A DNA stretch of 50,261 nucleotides. Source: an uncultured Cloacibacillus sp. (GTDB lineage: Bacteria; Synergistota; Synergistia; Synergistales; Synergistaceae). Under the pieces are notes generated by a model, which was not told where the DNA came from, did no database searches, and worked only from the letters and a program-made list of their open reading frames with translations. Where the stretch lies: the NCBI GenBank assembly GCA_900545755.1, contig URAG01000006.1:1-50261 (forward strand), in the 5' to 3' direction. Each line of letters begins with the position of its first letter. Within the stretch, counting starts at the first letter, position 1. Below are positions 7,258-16,162 of the stretch, one piece after another. The position numbers and the translations under genes are program-made.

Positions 7258-7875
7258 GTGGCTTCAAAGCTCGCCCCGACGAGGGGCAATCTCGTCAAAC
7301 TCACCAGGGACATGGCGATGGCGCAGTCCGGACACGACCTCCTGGATCAGAAGCGTCAGGTTCTCATGATGGAGCTCGTCCGTTACATAGACTCCGCCAA
7401 GAAAATACAGGAAGACGTCTCGAAGGTATTCCAGGACGCTTACTCCGCGCTCCAGAAGGCGAACGTCTCGCTCGGCATCGACACCGTGGGCGACATATCA
7501 GAATCCATACCAGTGACGACGGACATAACGGTCCGCCTCCATTCAATAATGGGAGTTGAAATTCCCGACATCGACCCGCTAAGCGGCGAGGCGATACCGA
7601 GTTATTCCTTCCACGGATCGTCGGGCGCGATGGACGCGGCGTATGCGAAGTTCCGCCGCGTCATGGTGCTCGTCGCGCAGCTGGCTGAGATAGAGACGAG
7701 CGTCTACAGGCTGGCCGTTCAGATCAGAAAAACACATAGGAGGGTCAACGCCCTCGAAAAAGTTGTAATTCCGCACGACATGGTGGAAATCCGTTTCATC
7801 ACGGACGTGTTGGAGGAAAGCGACCGCGAGGACTTCACAAGGATGAAGATCGCCCAGAAAAAAATAAAGGATTAG
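7258..7875 (+). CDS. atpD: V-type ATPase subunit D (central rotor shaft)
   Basis: Subunit D forms the coiled-coil shaft that turns inside the A3B3 head and links it to the membrane ring. The 205-residue sequence begins LAPTRGNLVKLTRDMAMAQSGHDLLDQKRQVLM, the conserved N-terminal helix of V/A-type D subunits. It ends with a second long helix (RRVNALEKVVIPHDMVEIRFI). The start is GTG 7258 with AAGGAGG at 7244-7250; the open frame upstream has no ribosome site. It is the first gene of a nine-gene operon. D normally closes such operons (Enterococcus hirae, Thermus), so its leading position here is unusual. The family assignment is secure. Confidence 0.93.
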   Translation: MASKLAPTRGNLVKLTRDMAMAQSGHDLLDQKRQVLMMELVRYIDSAKKIQEDVSKVFQDAYSALQKANVSLGIDTVGDISESIPVTTDITVRLHSIMGVEIPDIDPLSGEAIPSYSFHGSSGAMDAAYAKFRRVMVLVAQLAEIETSVYRLAVQIRKTHRRVNALEKVVIPHDMVEIRFITDVLEESDREDFTRMKIAQKKIKD

Positions 7876-7904
7876 TGCGTCAAACCTAAGGGAGGGGATT
7901 TTTC

Positions 7905-8252
7905 ATGAGTACTCTGCAGGAGGTCCTAGCCGTTCTTCTCGGCGCAGAATCTGAGGCGAAAAGGATCGTCGACGATTCAAAAAACGAGGCCGAGTCGTTG
8001 CTGCGTACGGCGCAGGAGAAATTCGCAGCCGAAAGGGCGAACCAGATGGCGTCGGCTCGTGAACAGGCGAAAGGCATAATGGAGACGGCGCTCAACTCAG
8101 CCAGGACCGAGGCCGACCAGATCGCGAACCTCGGGAAGGAAGAACGGGCCCGCATGCAGAAGCGTTTTGAAGAAAACGTCGACGCCGTAATCAATTCGAT
8201 GGTCTCTGAGACGGCCGAAAGCTTCAGAACCAAGAAAAGAGGCAGAATATAA
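7905..8252 (+). CDS. V-type ATPase subunit G/H (peripheral stalk)
   Basis: This 115-residue protein is a single charged coiled coil. It starts LQEVLAVLLGAESEAKRIVDDSKNEAE and continues with Ala/Glu/Arg heptads to about residue 100, typical of the small stalk subunit (called G, H or NtpF) that pairs with subunit E to hold the A3B3 head stationary. GGGAGGGG precedes the ATG by 8 nt. It sits between subunits D and C; its TAA abuts the GTG of the subunit C gene directly. The assignment rests on size, composition and operon position, because stalk sequences diverge fast. Confidence 0.8.
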   Translation: MSTLQEVLAVLLGAESEAKRIVDDSKNEAESLLRTAQEKFAAERANQMASAREQAKGIMETALNSARTEADQIANLGKEERARMQKRFEENVDAVINSMVSETAESFRTKKRGRI

Positions 8253-9350
8253 GTGTCGTTTTCGGATGGATCGGCTACCGCTTTAGGGGTCAAGGCACAC
8301 GTACTGTACAGCCGGCTTCTGAAAGCCGACGAATACTGGGCGCTGCTAGGTCTCAACTCGACGGCGGAAATAGCTGATTTCCTAAAGCAGACGGAGGGCT
8401 ACAAGGACCGCCTTGAGACATTGCTGCCGGCGAAAGTCCACCGCATAGACCTTGAAAACGCGGTAAAATCGTCGGTCCTGGCTGAAGCCAACTCCTTTGT
8501 TTTCTATCTGCAAGGAAGCTTGCGCAAGTTTTTCGTGGACTGGATCAGCCGCTACGAAGCGGAGCAGCTCAAGAGCATATTCCGTTGGATGCATTCGAAG
8601 CGCGTAGACCGGGACCTCATGAGACAGAGGCTCTTTAAGTTCTCCGGTTCGAAGCTGCCGTATGACGCGCTGCTGAACTGCCGCGACTACAAAGAAATTC
8701 TGGAAACGCTGCACGACACAAAATATTACAAAGTGCTGCGCGAGCCGGTGCGCCGCCTGATGAACGGAGAGCAGTCCCTGTTCTCTCTGGAACTCGCGAT
8801 CGACAACCTTGTCGAAACCGACATATACTCAGACCTGGCCGGGCTTCCGCAGAACGAGCGCAGGATTCTGGCGCCTCTCTTCGGCACACGCGTGGACCTG
8901 CTCAACCTTTACCACTTTCACCGCTGCGTCTGGTACTACAACATGACGGTAGAAGAGACGCTCAGCCGCATGTTGCCTGTAAGATACAGAGTCAATGCGC
9001 GCCATCTGCGCAATATGATGCGCGGCGGCGATGCTGAAGAGCGCCTCAACATAATGGAAGAAACATTCCCAGTTTACGCGAAGATATTCCGCGATGCGAT
9101 AGACAGCGACGACGCGGAGCTGTCGCTCGAGATGTCGATACGCCGCTTCAACTATCTGAAGGCGCTCGCGATACTGCGCGACGGAGTACCAGGCTTCCAT
9201 ACCGCCGTAGCCTATTTCATACTGAAAGACCACGAGGTAACTGACATCATAAGAATGATTGAGGACGTACGCTACGACTACGACCGCAGGAGCGCGGCGC
9301 AGTACCTGATACGTCCCATACTTAACGGGGGTGAACCCACATGGCAGTAA
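8253..9350 (+). CDS. atpC: V-type ATPase subunit C (rotor socket, V0 d-like)
   Basis: Subunit C caps the membrane ring and receives the D-F shaft. The 365-residue, all-helical protein shows three related segments of the family with typical features: AHVLYSRLLKADEYWALLG at the N-terminus, the central LFGTRVDLLNLYHFHRCVWYY, and the C-terminal repeat FILKDHEVTDIIRMIEDVRYD. The GTG start immediately follows the stop of the preceding gene, so translation is likely coupled. Its 3' end overlaps the start of the subunit I gene by 10 nt. Family placement is confident from motif layout and operon position. Confidence 0.9.
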   Translation: MSFSDGSATALGVKAHVLYSRLLKADEYWALLGLNSTAEIADFLKQTEGYKDRLETLLPAKVHRIDLENAVKSSVLAEANSFVFYLQGSLRKFFVDWISRYEAEQLKSIFRWMHSKRVDRDLMRQRLFKFSGSKLPYDALLNCRDYKEILETLHDTKYYKVLREPVRRLMNGEQSLFSLELAIDNLVETDIYSDLAGLPQNERRILAPLFGTRVDLLNLYHFHRCVWYYNMTVEETLSRMLPVRYRVNARHLRNMMRGGDAEERLNIMEETFPVYAKIFRDAIDSDDAELSLEMSIRRFNYLKALAILRDGVPGFHTAVAYFILKDHEVTDIIRMIEDVRYDYDRRSAAQYLIRPILNGGEPTWQ

Positions 9351-11314
9351 TGAAGATGGTCGCGCTGACCATGATAGGGCCTCAGTCGGAGATGGAGCCC
9401 GTCGCGCGCCGCATGGTGCTGACGGGGGGATTCCAGCCGCTTCCGCTCGATATACTCATCAATGACAGGTCGCTGCGGTCTAAAATAACGACTGAGACTG
9501 AGAACCCTTACGACGAACTTCTCGTCAAGAGCTCAACGATCTGGAAGGTCGCCGGCGAGATGATCCCCGAACCGCAGCCGGTTACGATAACCAAGGACTT
9601 CACGCTCTCCAGAGCGCGTATGCTCGTAGATCAGACTTCAAAAAAGCTCCAAGTCTGGGAACAGCGCAGACGCGTCCTTGTCGAAGAGGAAGAACTGCTG
9701 AGGGCGGCCAAGCTCTTTGTGGAAGCACTCAAAGGAACGGAGTTCGGCCCCGGAGAACTGGCGTCGGGGCGATTTGCGAAAACCTTCTTCGGATATCTCT
9801 CGAATGAAAATTACGATAGGCTTTTGGAAAGCAGTGAAGAGGCCCCTATAGCGGTCAACGGGCTTACTTCCGCCAACGGGAACACGTGGGTGTTGGTGAT
9901 AACGGTTCCAGGATACGAGGAATCGACGCAAAAGTTGCTTGAAGCCGTCTACTTCAAAGAATTTCCGCTTGAAGAGATAGCATCTCAGCTCAGCGGCGAC
10001 GACCCGCTCGCGCTCGTTGAAAAACGCATACTGAACCGCCAGACCGCCATACGAGGCCTGGCGAAAGCGGCTAAGGACATGCTGAGGGCACACCGCAGCG
10101 ATTTCGAGTTGCTCTATTCTCAGCTCTACACGATGCAGAGGGTCTACGACATATGTAAGGGGCGCGGGGAAATAAGCGGCATGTTCGTTCTTTCAGGATG
10201 GATTCCCGCCGACACATACGCCGAAATATCGAAGACGTTGGCCAAAGAAGCGCCCATGACGACGCTGATGGTCGAAGAGACGACCGACATCAAGTACACC
10301 GGCATACGCATACCGACCAAGCTCAAGAACAACGTGATATTCCGTTCCTTCCAGGACATAGTCGCGATGTACAGCCTGCCGTCGTACGGAGAGATAGACC
10401 CGTCGCCTATAGTCGCCATTTCCTTCATACTCTTCTTTGGATTTATGTTCGGCGACGTAGGGCACGGGCTGATGATTTTCCTCGGCTCGATGCTCATGGT
10501 GAAACGCGGCATAATGCGCCGCTCGCTCGGACAGGTAATGAAAATGGCATCCATTTCATCAATGTTCTTCGGCCTGATGTATGGAAGCATATTCGGCGTC
10601 GAAGGCGTAATCCCTGAATTCTGGCTCAACCCGATGCACGATGTGAACACGCTGCTCGCCGTGTCGATAGGGCTTGGGGTGTTTATGATAAGCCTAGGGC
10701 TGATACTGAACATGATCAGGCAGTACAGGGCGAAGGATTTCGGGCGGCTGCTCTTCGACGGGCAGGGTCTCGCCGGGCTCGCGATGTACTGGACTCTGTG
10801 CGCCCTTGGAATGGTTTACATAACTGGTTCGACAATATCGGAGAAAACGGCAGACCTCATGTGGGCCGGGGTGGGGCTCATGATCGTCGTGATGGTATTC
10901 CGCGACGTACTTGCGCGCTACCTGCTGCACCAGAAGGGGCACGGGGAGTCGCCGGTACTGAATATCTTTGAGATACTGCACAACCTGCTCTCGTTCGTCT
11001 CCAACACGGCCTCGTTCGTCAGGCTCGCCGCTTTCGCCCTGAACCACGTCGGCCTATCGCTCGCCGTCATAATGCTCTCGGATATGGTGCATACTCTTCC
11101 GGGCGGCATAGTGATGAAGGGGATAGTCCTTCTGATAGGAAATCTTATAATCGTATGCCTTGAAGGACTGATAGTATTTATACAGACTCTACGTCTTGAA
11201 TACTACGAGTTCTTCGGTAAATTCTATAAGGGCGGCGGCAGCGCGTTTAGGCCCGTCGGCTGGAAAAGAGAAGGAAGCAAATATTCGGCCAAGGCCGGAT
11301 CTGAAGATTTTTAA
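9341..11314 (+). CDS. atpI: V-type ATPase subunit I (membrane stator, a subunit)
   Basis: The 657-residue subunit I provides the ion half-channels and anchors the peripheral stalks. Residues 1 to about 345 form the soluble arm, and the rest carries seven to eight membrane helices starting at PIVAISFILFFGFMFGDVGHG. The essential rotor-facing arginine is visible in ASFVRLAAFALNHVGLS (Arg561). The C-terminal signature QTLRLEYYEFFGKFYKGGG follows. The ATG overlaps the end of the subunit C gene and is preceded by GGGGGTGA. Length and motifs are standard. The ion (proton or sodium) cannot be told from this subunit alone. Confidence 0.95.
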   Translation: MAVMKMVALTMIGPQSEMEPVARRMVLTGGFQPLPLDILINDRSLRSKITTETENPYDELLVKSSTIWKVAGEMIPEPQPVTITKDFTLSRARMLVDQTSKKLQVWEQRRRVLVEEEELLRAAKLFVEALKGTEFGPGELASGRFAKTFFGYLSNENYDRLLESSEEAPIAVNGLTSANGNTWVLVITVPGYEESTQKLLEAVYFKEFPLEEIASQLSGDDPLALVEKRILNRQTAIRGLAKAAKDMLRAHRSDFELLYSQLYTMQRVYDICKGRGEISGMFVLSGWIPADTYAEISKTLAKEAPMTTLMVEETTDIKYTGIRIPTKLKNNVIFRSFQDIVAMYSLPSYGEIDPSPIVAISFILFFGFMFGDVGHGLMIFLGSMLMVKRGIMRRSLGQVMKMASISSMFFGLMYGSIFGVEGVIPEFWLNPMHDVNTLLAVSIGLGVFMISLGLILNMIRQYRAKDFGRLLFDGQGLAGLAMYWTLCALGMVYITGSTISEKTADLMWAGVGLMIVVMVFRDVLARYLLHQKGHGESPVLNIFEILHNLLSFVSNTASFVRLAAFALNHVGLSLAVIMLSDMVHTLPGGIVMKGIVLLIGNLIIVCLEGLIVFIQTLRLEYYEFFGKFYKGGGSAFRPVGWKREGSKYSAKAGSEDF

Positions 11315-11406
11315 CAGAGTATGCTGATCCGCCCATATCTTTGTGCGGTGGAAGCAACAAAACTCAACGATAACAAATAAAGAATATAAAAAAGGAGAGG
11401 TTTACA
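11315..11406 (+). promoter_or_regulatory. A-rich leader before the c-ring gene
   Basis: The 92-nt gap is the longest inside the V-ATPase operon. It contains a short CCGC..GCGG hairpin (11329-11348), then a markedly A-rich, probably unstructured stretch, ending in AAGGAGAGG before the ATG. It may raise translation of the c subunit, which is needed in many copies per complex. That role is inferred by analogy with known c-subunit leaders. Confidence 0.4.
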
Positions 11407-11835
11407 ATGTTTGGTTTGATGTTAAGCTGCGGTACGGTCGCCACCCTTTTAATAGCGGGCTGCATTCTGAAAAGGGCTGGAGTCAAGGGAAGCAGAAAGA
11501 TCTACGCCTCCGCTCTGGGCGTCTCGTCGTTGCTGGTGCTCACTGGAGCGATACTTGCTCTCTTCTCCGACGCTTCGCTTGCAGCGGAAGGCGCAGCCGC
11601 CGTCGCAAAAGAAGTTTCCGTAGGTTCCGGGCTCGGCTTCATCGCCGCAGCGTGCGCTACAGGACTCGCCTGCGTCGGCGCGGGACTCGCAGTCGCCAAC
11701 GTCGGAGCCGCAGCTCTGGGGCTCGTTGGAGAAAAGCCGGAAATGCTAGGAACGACGCTCATCTATCTCGGCCTTGCAGAAGGTATCGCAATATACGGCG
11801 TCATCATCTCACTGCTCGTAATCCAGCGCCTGTAG
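11407..11835 (+). CDS. atpK: V-type ATPase subunit K (c-ring proteolipid)
   Basis: A 142-residue proteolipid with four membrane helices in two hairpins. The second hairpin (about 72-142) is classical: Gly/Ala-rich GACVGAGLAVANV-type helix, a GEKPEMLG loop, then LIYLGLAEGIAIYGVII with the ion-binding carboxylate Glu125. The first hairpin (1-55) has no buried acid and a basic loop (KRAGVKGSRK), so one carboxylate serves four helices, as in E. hirae NtpK and eukaryotic c subunits. A by-eye alignment puts Val where NtpK and Thermus have Gln in helix 3, a Na+-ligand position in NtpK. A good AAGGAGAGG site precedes the ATG. Confidence 0.9.
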   Translation: MFGLMLSCGTVATLLIAGCILKRAGVKGSRKIYASALGVSSLLVLTGAILALFSDASLAAEGAAAVAKEVSVGSGLGFIAAACATGLACVGAGLAVANVGAAALGLVGEKPEMLGTTLIYLGLAEGIAIYGVIISLLVIQRL

Positions 11836-11849
11836 CGTAGGCAAGGCAA

Positions 11850-12158
11850 ATGAGAGCTTTCCTGATCAGCGATAACCACGACTCCCTGGTCGGCATGCGG
11901 CTTGCAGGGATAGAGGGCGTGCTGGTCCATACTCCCGACGAGACCTACGAGGCGGTTAAGCAGGCTTTGAAGATACGAGACCTCGCGATCCTCGCCATTA
12001 CGGAAAAAGCCGCGGAGATGGCTCAGGAAATAGTACAGCAGCTCCGGGAACGCGGAGATCTGCCGCTGGTCGTGGAGATACCCGACAGGTTCGGTACCAA
12101 AAGGGGTCCTGATTTTCTGACCCGCTATGTGCAGGAAGCAATTGGGGTGAAAATGTGA
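11850..12158 (+). CDS. atpF: V-type ATPase subunit F (regulatory rotor subunit)
   Basis: Subunit F binds the D shaft and modulates activity. The 102-residue Rossmann-like protein starts MRAFLISDNHDSLVGMRLAGIEG and continues through DLAILAITEKAAE to PLVVEIPDRFG, all standard for the family. The ribosome site is weak (AAGGC). Its TGA overlaps the ATG of the subunit E gene by one base (TGATG), so the two are probably translationally coupled. The assignment is secure. Confidence 0.92.
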   Translation: MRAFLISDNHDSLVGMRLAGIEGVLVHTPDETYEAVKQALKIRDLAILAITEKAAEMAQEIVQQLRERGDLPLVVEIPDRFGTKRGPDFLTRYVQEAIGVKM

Positions 12159-12772
12159 TGAAAGAAGTATCCAATGAAAAAATAGGCAGCCTCAGGGATA
12201 TAATCCTCGACCGCGCCGTCGGCGAGAAGAAAAACAACATGATACAGGGCAAGCGCGAAGCTGAAGCTTGGGTCAACAGTGAGACGGAAAAGCTTCAGCG
12301 CGAAACGAACCTTATAATACAGGATGCGCGCAAGCGCGCCGAAGACATCCGCCGCCGCCAGATACTTGCAGCAGAGCGCGAGAAATCCACGGAAACTCTG
12401 CGTCTTCAGAACCGCATACTGCAAGACGCTATGGGACGGCTTCAGGACAAGCTGGTACGCCTCCGTGAGCAGGACGACTACATCGACATCCTCACCGGGA
12501 TGTGCTCTGACGCAGTCGAATCGCTCGGAGTCAAGGCGCCGATGAAGCTGCGCCTATCCGCTGTAGACGCGCCGCTGGCTGGGAAAGTGATAGAAAATCT
12601 GACTGCGGCGTACAGCGGCCTCAACATCACCTTCAATCCAGAACCGGCTCCGATACTCGGCGGCTGCTGGGTCTCCGCAGATAACGGACGCAGGCAGGTC
12701 AACCTCGACTGGCAGAGCCTGACTCAGGAAATGGCAGACTCTCTTGCGGAACGTCTGCTGCCGCTGCTTTAG
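12158..12772 (+). CDS. atpE: V-type ATPase subunit E (peripheral stalk)
   Basis: The 204-residue subunit E pairs with the G/H coil to form the outer stalk. The N-terminal half is a long charged helix (about residues 15-105, rich in Arg/Glu/Lys/Gln). The C-terminal half is globular and contains PILGGCWVSADNGRRQVNLDW, matching the conserved GGv-v---g-i-vdnT/L-type E-subunit signature. ATG 12158 is preferred over the in-frame GTG at 12155 because GGGGTGA lies 8 nt before it. The assignment is strong given motif and operon position. Confidence 0.9.
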   Translation: MKEVSNEKIGSLRDIILDRAVGEKKNNMIQGKREAEAWVNSETEKLQRETNLIIQDARKRAEDIRRRQILAAEREKSTETLRLQNRILQDAMGRLQDKLVRLREQDDYIDILTGMCSDAVESLGVKAPMKLRLSAVDAPLAGKVIENLTAAYSGLNITFNPEPAPILGGCWVSADNGRRQVNLDWQSLTQEMADSLAERLLPLL

Positions 12773-12784
12773 GAGGAATAGCCA

Positions 12785-14587
12785 TTGGAACAAAAAAGTA
12801 ACGGGCAGTCCCTGCATACAGGAACTGTCGAATTTGTAAACGGCCCAGTCATCAGAGCCGCAGGAATGCGGGACTTCGGCATGCGCGAAGTCGTCCACGT
12901 CGGCCCGCACAAGCTGATGGGCGAAATAATCAAGATGGAGGGCGAAAGCGCGACTATTCAGGTCTATGAGGACACGGAAGGCCTGCGTGTAAATGAAGAA
13001 ATCGTCGGCACGGGCGAACCGTTGTCGATAGAACTCGGGCCAGGCCTTATCGGCAGCTTCTTCGACGGCATAGGCCGCCCGCTGGACGCACTGCTTGAAA
13101 AAGAGGGCATGTACATTTCGCCGGGCACGACCGTTAACATGATCGACCGCAACAAGACGTGGGACGTGACGCCGGCGGCGAAGGTCGGCGACATGGTCTC
13201 AGGCGGCATGGTGCTCGCAACGATTCAGGAAACGCCGCTGCTCGTCCACAAGATCATGGCTCCACCGTCGTTCGAGGGCGAGATAACTTGGATAATACCT
13301 GCCGGACGCCACCACGCGGGAAGCGACGTAGCTAGAGTGAAAGACGCTTTCGGACGTGAGGTCGCTATCCCGATGATACAGCGATGGCCGGTTCGCACGC
13401 CGCGTCCGTACCGTGAACGTCTGCTGCCCAACGAACCGTTCGTAACAGGACAGCGCGTCATAGACGGGCTGTTCCCGCTCGCGAAAGGCGGCACAGCATG
13501 CATCCCTGGCGGATTTGGTACTGGCAAGACAGTTACGCAGCACCAGCTTGCAAAATGGGGCGACGCGCAGGTCGTCATCTACATAGGCTGCGGAGAACGC
13601 GGCAATGAAATGACGGACGTCCTCGAGCAGTTCCCGGTGCTCGAAGACCCGCGCTCTGGCCGTCCGCTGATGGAGCGCACTATACTTATAGCGAACACGT
13701 CGAACATGCCGGTCGCGGCGCGCGAAGCGTCTATATACACCGGCATCACGATAGCAGAGTACTTCCGCGACATGGGCTACGACGTCGCGATAATGGCTGA
13801 CTCCACCTCGCGCTGGGCGGAGGCTCTGCGTGAGCTTTCTGGACGCCTTGAAGAGATACCGGCAGAAGAGGGCTTCCCAGCATACCTCCCGAGCCGCCTC
13901 GCCGAATTCTACGAGCGCGCCGGGCGCGGCGTCACAATCGGCGGCGAAAACGGCAGCGTCAGCGTCATCGGCGCCGTCTCTCCCCCCGGAGGCGACTTCA
14001 CGGAACCGGTAACGCGCCACACGAAGCGTTTCATCCGCTGCTTCTGGGGGCTCGACAAAAACCTTGCCAACGCGCGCCACTACCCCGCCATTTCATGGAC
14101 GGATTCGTACAGCGAATACGCTTCTGAAGTCGACGGATGGTTCTGCTCCAACGTGGACCCTCGCTGGGGAGAGGTGCGCGAAGAGGTAAGGAACATCCTG
14201 GCGGAGGACAACAAAATACAGCAGGTAATCAAGCTCGTAGGCGAAGACGTTCTTCCCGACGACCAAAGGCTCATCGCCTTCACAGCGTTCCTTATAAAGA
14301 ACGGATACCTGCAGCAGAACTCCTTCACGGCGGACTCATACTCGCCTCCGCTCAAGGGTTTTGAAATACTCTCCGTCATCCTCGACTTCTACCACAAGGC
14401 GCTCGACCTCGTGCACAAAGACATTCCGATCTCACTGATAAGAGAGGACGACTCGGTAGACGCGATCACGCACCTCAGGGAACTGCCGTCGGAGGACAAA
14501 GAGGGGTTCGAAAAAGTGCGCGGGCGCATCGCGGAGCACCTCAACCGCGTCGCAGCGGAACGCACGAAAAAGTTGAGGGGTGAGTAA
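12785..14587 (+). CDS. atpA: V-type ATPase catalytic subunit A
   Basis: The 600-residue catalytic subunit hydrolyses or synthesises ATP at the A-B interfaces. An N-terminal beta-barrel (about 10-80) is followed by the A-specific bulge domain (about 110-190). Next come the nucleotide fold with Walker A GGFGTGKT (242-249, Lys248), the ADSTSRWAEALRE block, and the C-terminal helical domain. The start is TTG 12785 with AGGAGG upstream. No earlier in-frame codon is supported by a ribosome site. Length and motifs are fully typical, and it is followed 3 bp later by subunit B. Confidence 0.97.
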   Translation: MEQKSNGQSLHTGTVEFVNGPVIRAAGMRDFGMREVVHVGPHKLMGEIIKMEGESATIQVYEDTEGLRVNEEIVGTGEPLSIELGPGLIGSFFDGIGRPLDALLEKEGMYISPGTTVNMIDRNKTWDVTPAAKVGDMVSGGMVLATIQETPLLVHKIMAPPSFEGEITWIIPAGRHHAGSDVARVKDAFGREVAIPMIQRWPVRTPRPYRERLLPNEPFVTGQRVIDGLFPLAKGGTACIPGGFGTGKTVTQHQLAKWGDAQVVIYIGCGERGNEMTDVLEQFPVLEDPRSGRPLMERTILIANTSNMPVAAREASIYTGITIAEYFRDMGYDVAIMADSTSRWAEALRELSGRLEEIPAEEGFPAYLPSRLAEFYERAGRGVTIGGENGSVSVIGAVSPPGGDFTEPVTRHTKRFIRCFWGLDKNLANARHYPAISWTDSYSEYASEVDGWFCSNVDPRWGEVREEVRNILAEDNKIQQVIKLVGEDVLPDDQRLIAFTAFLIKNGYLQQNSFTADSYSPPLKGFEILSVILDFYHKALDLVHKDIPISLIREDDSVDAITHLRELPSEDKEGFEKVRGRIAEHLNRVAAERTKKLRGE

Positions 14588-14590
14588 AAG

Positions 14591-15973
14591 ATGCCAAGAG
14601 CTGAATACATAGGCGTAAAAGACATAGAAGGGCCGTTCATACTGATAGAAAACGCAATAGGCGTCGGATACGGCGAGCTTGTCGACATACGCGACGCGGC
14701 CGGTAACATCCGCCACGGGCAGGTAAAATCGCTCAGCGAAAAAGCTACGCTCGTACAGGTATTCACCGGCACCGGCGACCTCGTCCCGAATACGACGAAG
14801 GTGCGCTTTCTCGGGAAACCGCTCGAAGTACGCCTTTCCAAATATATGCTCGGACGCACATTCAACGGCCTCGGCGAGCCGCGCGACGGCTGCGGCGAGA
14901 TATACGGAGGCAAGCGCGTAAACATCAACGGGCTCCCGCTTAACCCGATGGCGCGCCAGTACCCGCGCGACTTCATCCACACCGGCATTTCGGCCATCGA
15001 CACTCTGATGACGCTGATACGCGGTCAGAAGCTGCCGATATTCTCCGGCAACGGGCTGCCGCACAACCAGCTTGCGGTGCAGATAGCGACGCAGGCGAAG
15101 GTCGTCGGCTCCGATGAATTCGCCGTCGTCTTCGCAGGAATCGGAGTCAAGCACGACGACGCGGCCTACTTCATGCAGGAGCTCTCGTCGCGCGGGCACA
15201 GCAACAACATCGTGACCTTCCTGAATCTCGCAGACGACCCCGTCATCGAGCGAATCGCGACGCCGCGAATGGCGCTTTCAACGGCGGAATACCTCGCCTA
15301 CGAGCTCGGTATGCACGTCCTCGTCATAATGACGGACATGACGAGCTACTGCGAAGCGCTGCGCGAGCTTGGAGTCGCGGCAGGCGAAGTCCCGAGCCGC
15401 AAAGGCTACCCAGCCTATCTTTACAGCGACCTCGCCTCGCTCTACGAGCGCGCCGGCGTCGTGCGCGGCAAAGAAGGCAGCGTCACGCAGATACCGATAC
15501 TGACGATGCCGAACGACGACATCACACACCCGATACCGGACCTTACGGGGTTCATCACCGAGGGGCAGATCGTTCTCTCGCGCGACTTAGACGCGAAAAA
15601 CATCTACCCGCCGATAGACATTCTAACGAGCCTTTCGCGCTTGATGAAGGACGGCATAGGCAAGGGCTATACGCGCGAAGACCATCCAAGCGTATCAAGC
15701 CAGCTCTTCGCCTCCTACAGCCGCGTGCAGGAAGTGCGCTCGCTTGCATCCGTCGTCGGCGAAGACGAACTCTCCAAGACTGACAAGGCGTTCCTCAACT
15801 TCGGCAAGATTTTTGAAGAGCGCTTCCTGGAACAGGGCAAGGAGGACGACCGCGAAATAGGCTACTCGCTCGACATGGCCTGGGAAATTCTCGGAGAGCT
15901 GCCGACCTCGGAGCTCACGCGCGTCAGCCTCACCGAAATCAAGGAACACATCAAGAAAAAGGATGAGGCGTAG
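14591..15973 (+). CDS. atpB: V-type ATPase subunit B (non-catalytic)
   Basis: The 460-residue subunit B alternates with A in the head and completes the catalytic sites. The P-loop position reads [14 protein letters not shown], the degenerate loop characteristic of B, confirming it is not a second A subunit. Other family blocks visible are [35 protein letters not shown] (with the conserved Tyr-Cys-Glu-Ala-Leu-Arg) and [20 protein letters not shown]. It is the last gene of the operon and is followed by a strong terminator. The identification is secure. Confidence 0.97.
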   Translation: MPRAEYIGVKDIEGPFILIENAIGVGYGELVDIRDAAGNIRHGQVKSLSEKATLVQVFTGTGDLVPNTTKVRFLGKPLEVRLSKYMLGRTFNGLGEPRDGCGEIYGGKRVNINGLPLNPMARQYPRDFIHTGISAIDTLMTLIRGQKLPIFSGNGLPHNQLAVQIATQAKVVGSDEFAVVFAGIGVKHDDAAYFMQELSSRGHSNNIVTFLNLADDPVIERIATPRMALSTAEYLAYELGMHVLVIMTDMTSYCEALRELGVAAGEVPSRKGYPAYLYSDLASLYERAGVVRGKEGSVTQIPILTMPNDDITHPIPDLTGFITEGQIVLSRDLDAKNIYPPIDILTSLSRLMKDGIGKGYTREDHPSVSSQLFASYSRVQEVRSLASVVGEDELSKTDKAFLNFGKIFEERFLEQGKEDDREIGYSLDMAWEILGELPTSELTRVSLTEIKEHIKKKDEA

Positions 15974-16002
15974 CCGCATCCCGCAAATTACGAAGCAATG
16001 CG

Positions 16003-16029
16003 AAAAGCCCGCCGTGCGCGGGCTTTTTT
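16003..16029 (+). terminator. Rho-independent terminator of the V-ATPase operon
   Basis: A perfect 10-bp stem (AAAAGCCCGC, 16003-16012, with GCGGGCTTTT, 16018-16027) closes a 5-nt loop and ends in six T residues, 29 bp after the subunit B stop. Confidence 0.93.
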
Positions 16030-16111
16030 GCTGCGCGCGGCGGCTCATAACACGAGCCGGGCTTACAGAATAATTTGATACGGCGCCGCGCAGCCGCATA
16101 TCTTACGTTCA

Positions 16112-16120
16112 TGTTATAAT
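16112..16120 (+). promoter_or_regulatory. Putative extended -10 promoter of hom
   Basis: TGTTATAAT, a consensus TGn-extended -10 element, lies 43 bp upstream of the hom start codon. No recognisable -35 box is present at the usual spacing, which is compatible with extended -10 promoters. Confidence 0.55.
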
Positions 16121-16162
16121 TCTCGGCAAAACCTGTATATTTCAGCTACGGAGGACAGACCG

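Noticed and set aside
13199..14080. 293-codon minus-strand frame inside the V-ATPase A gene
   Set aside because: Lies wholly antisense to a highly conserved catalytic subunit and has low-complexity Arg/Ala composition.
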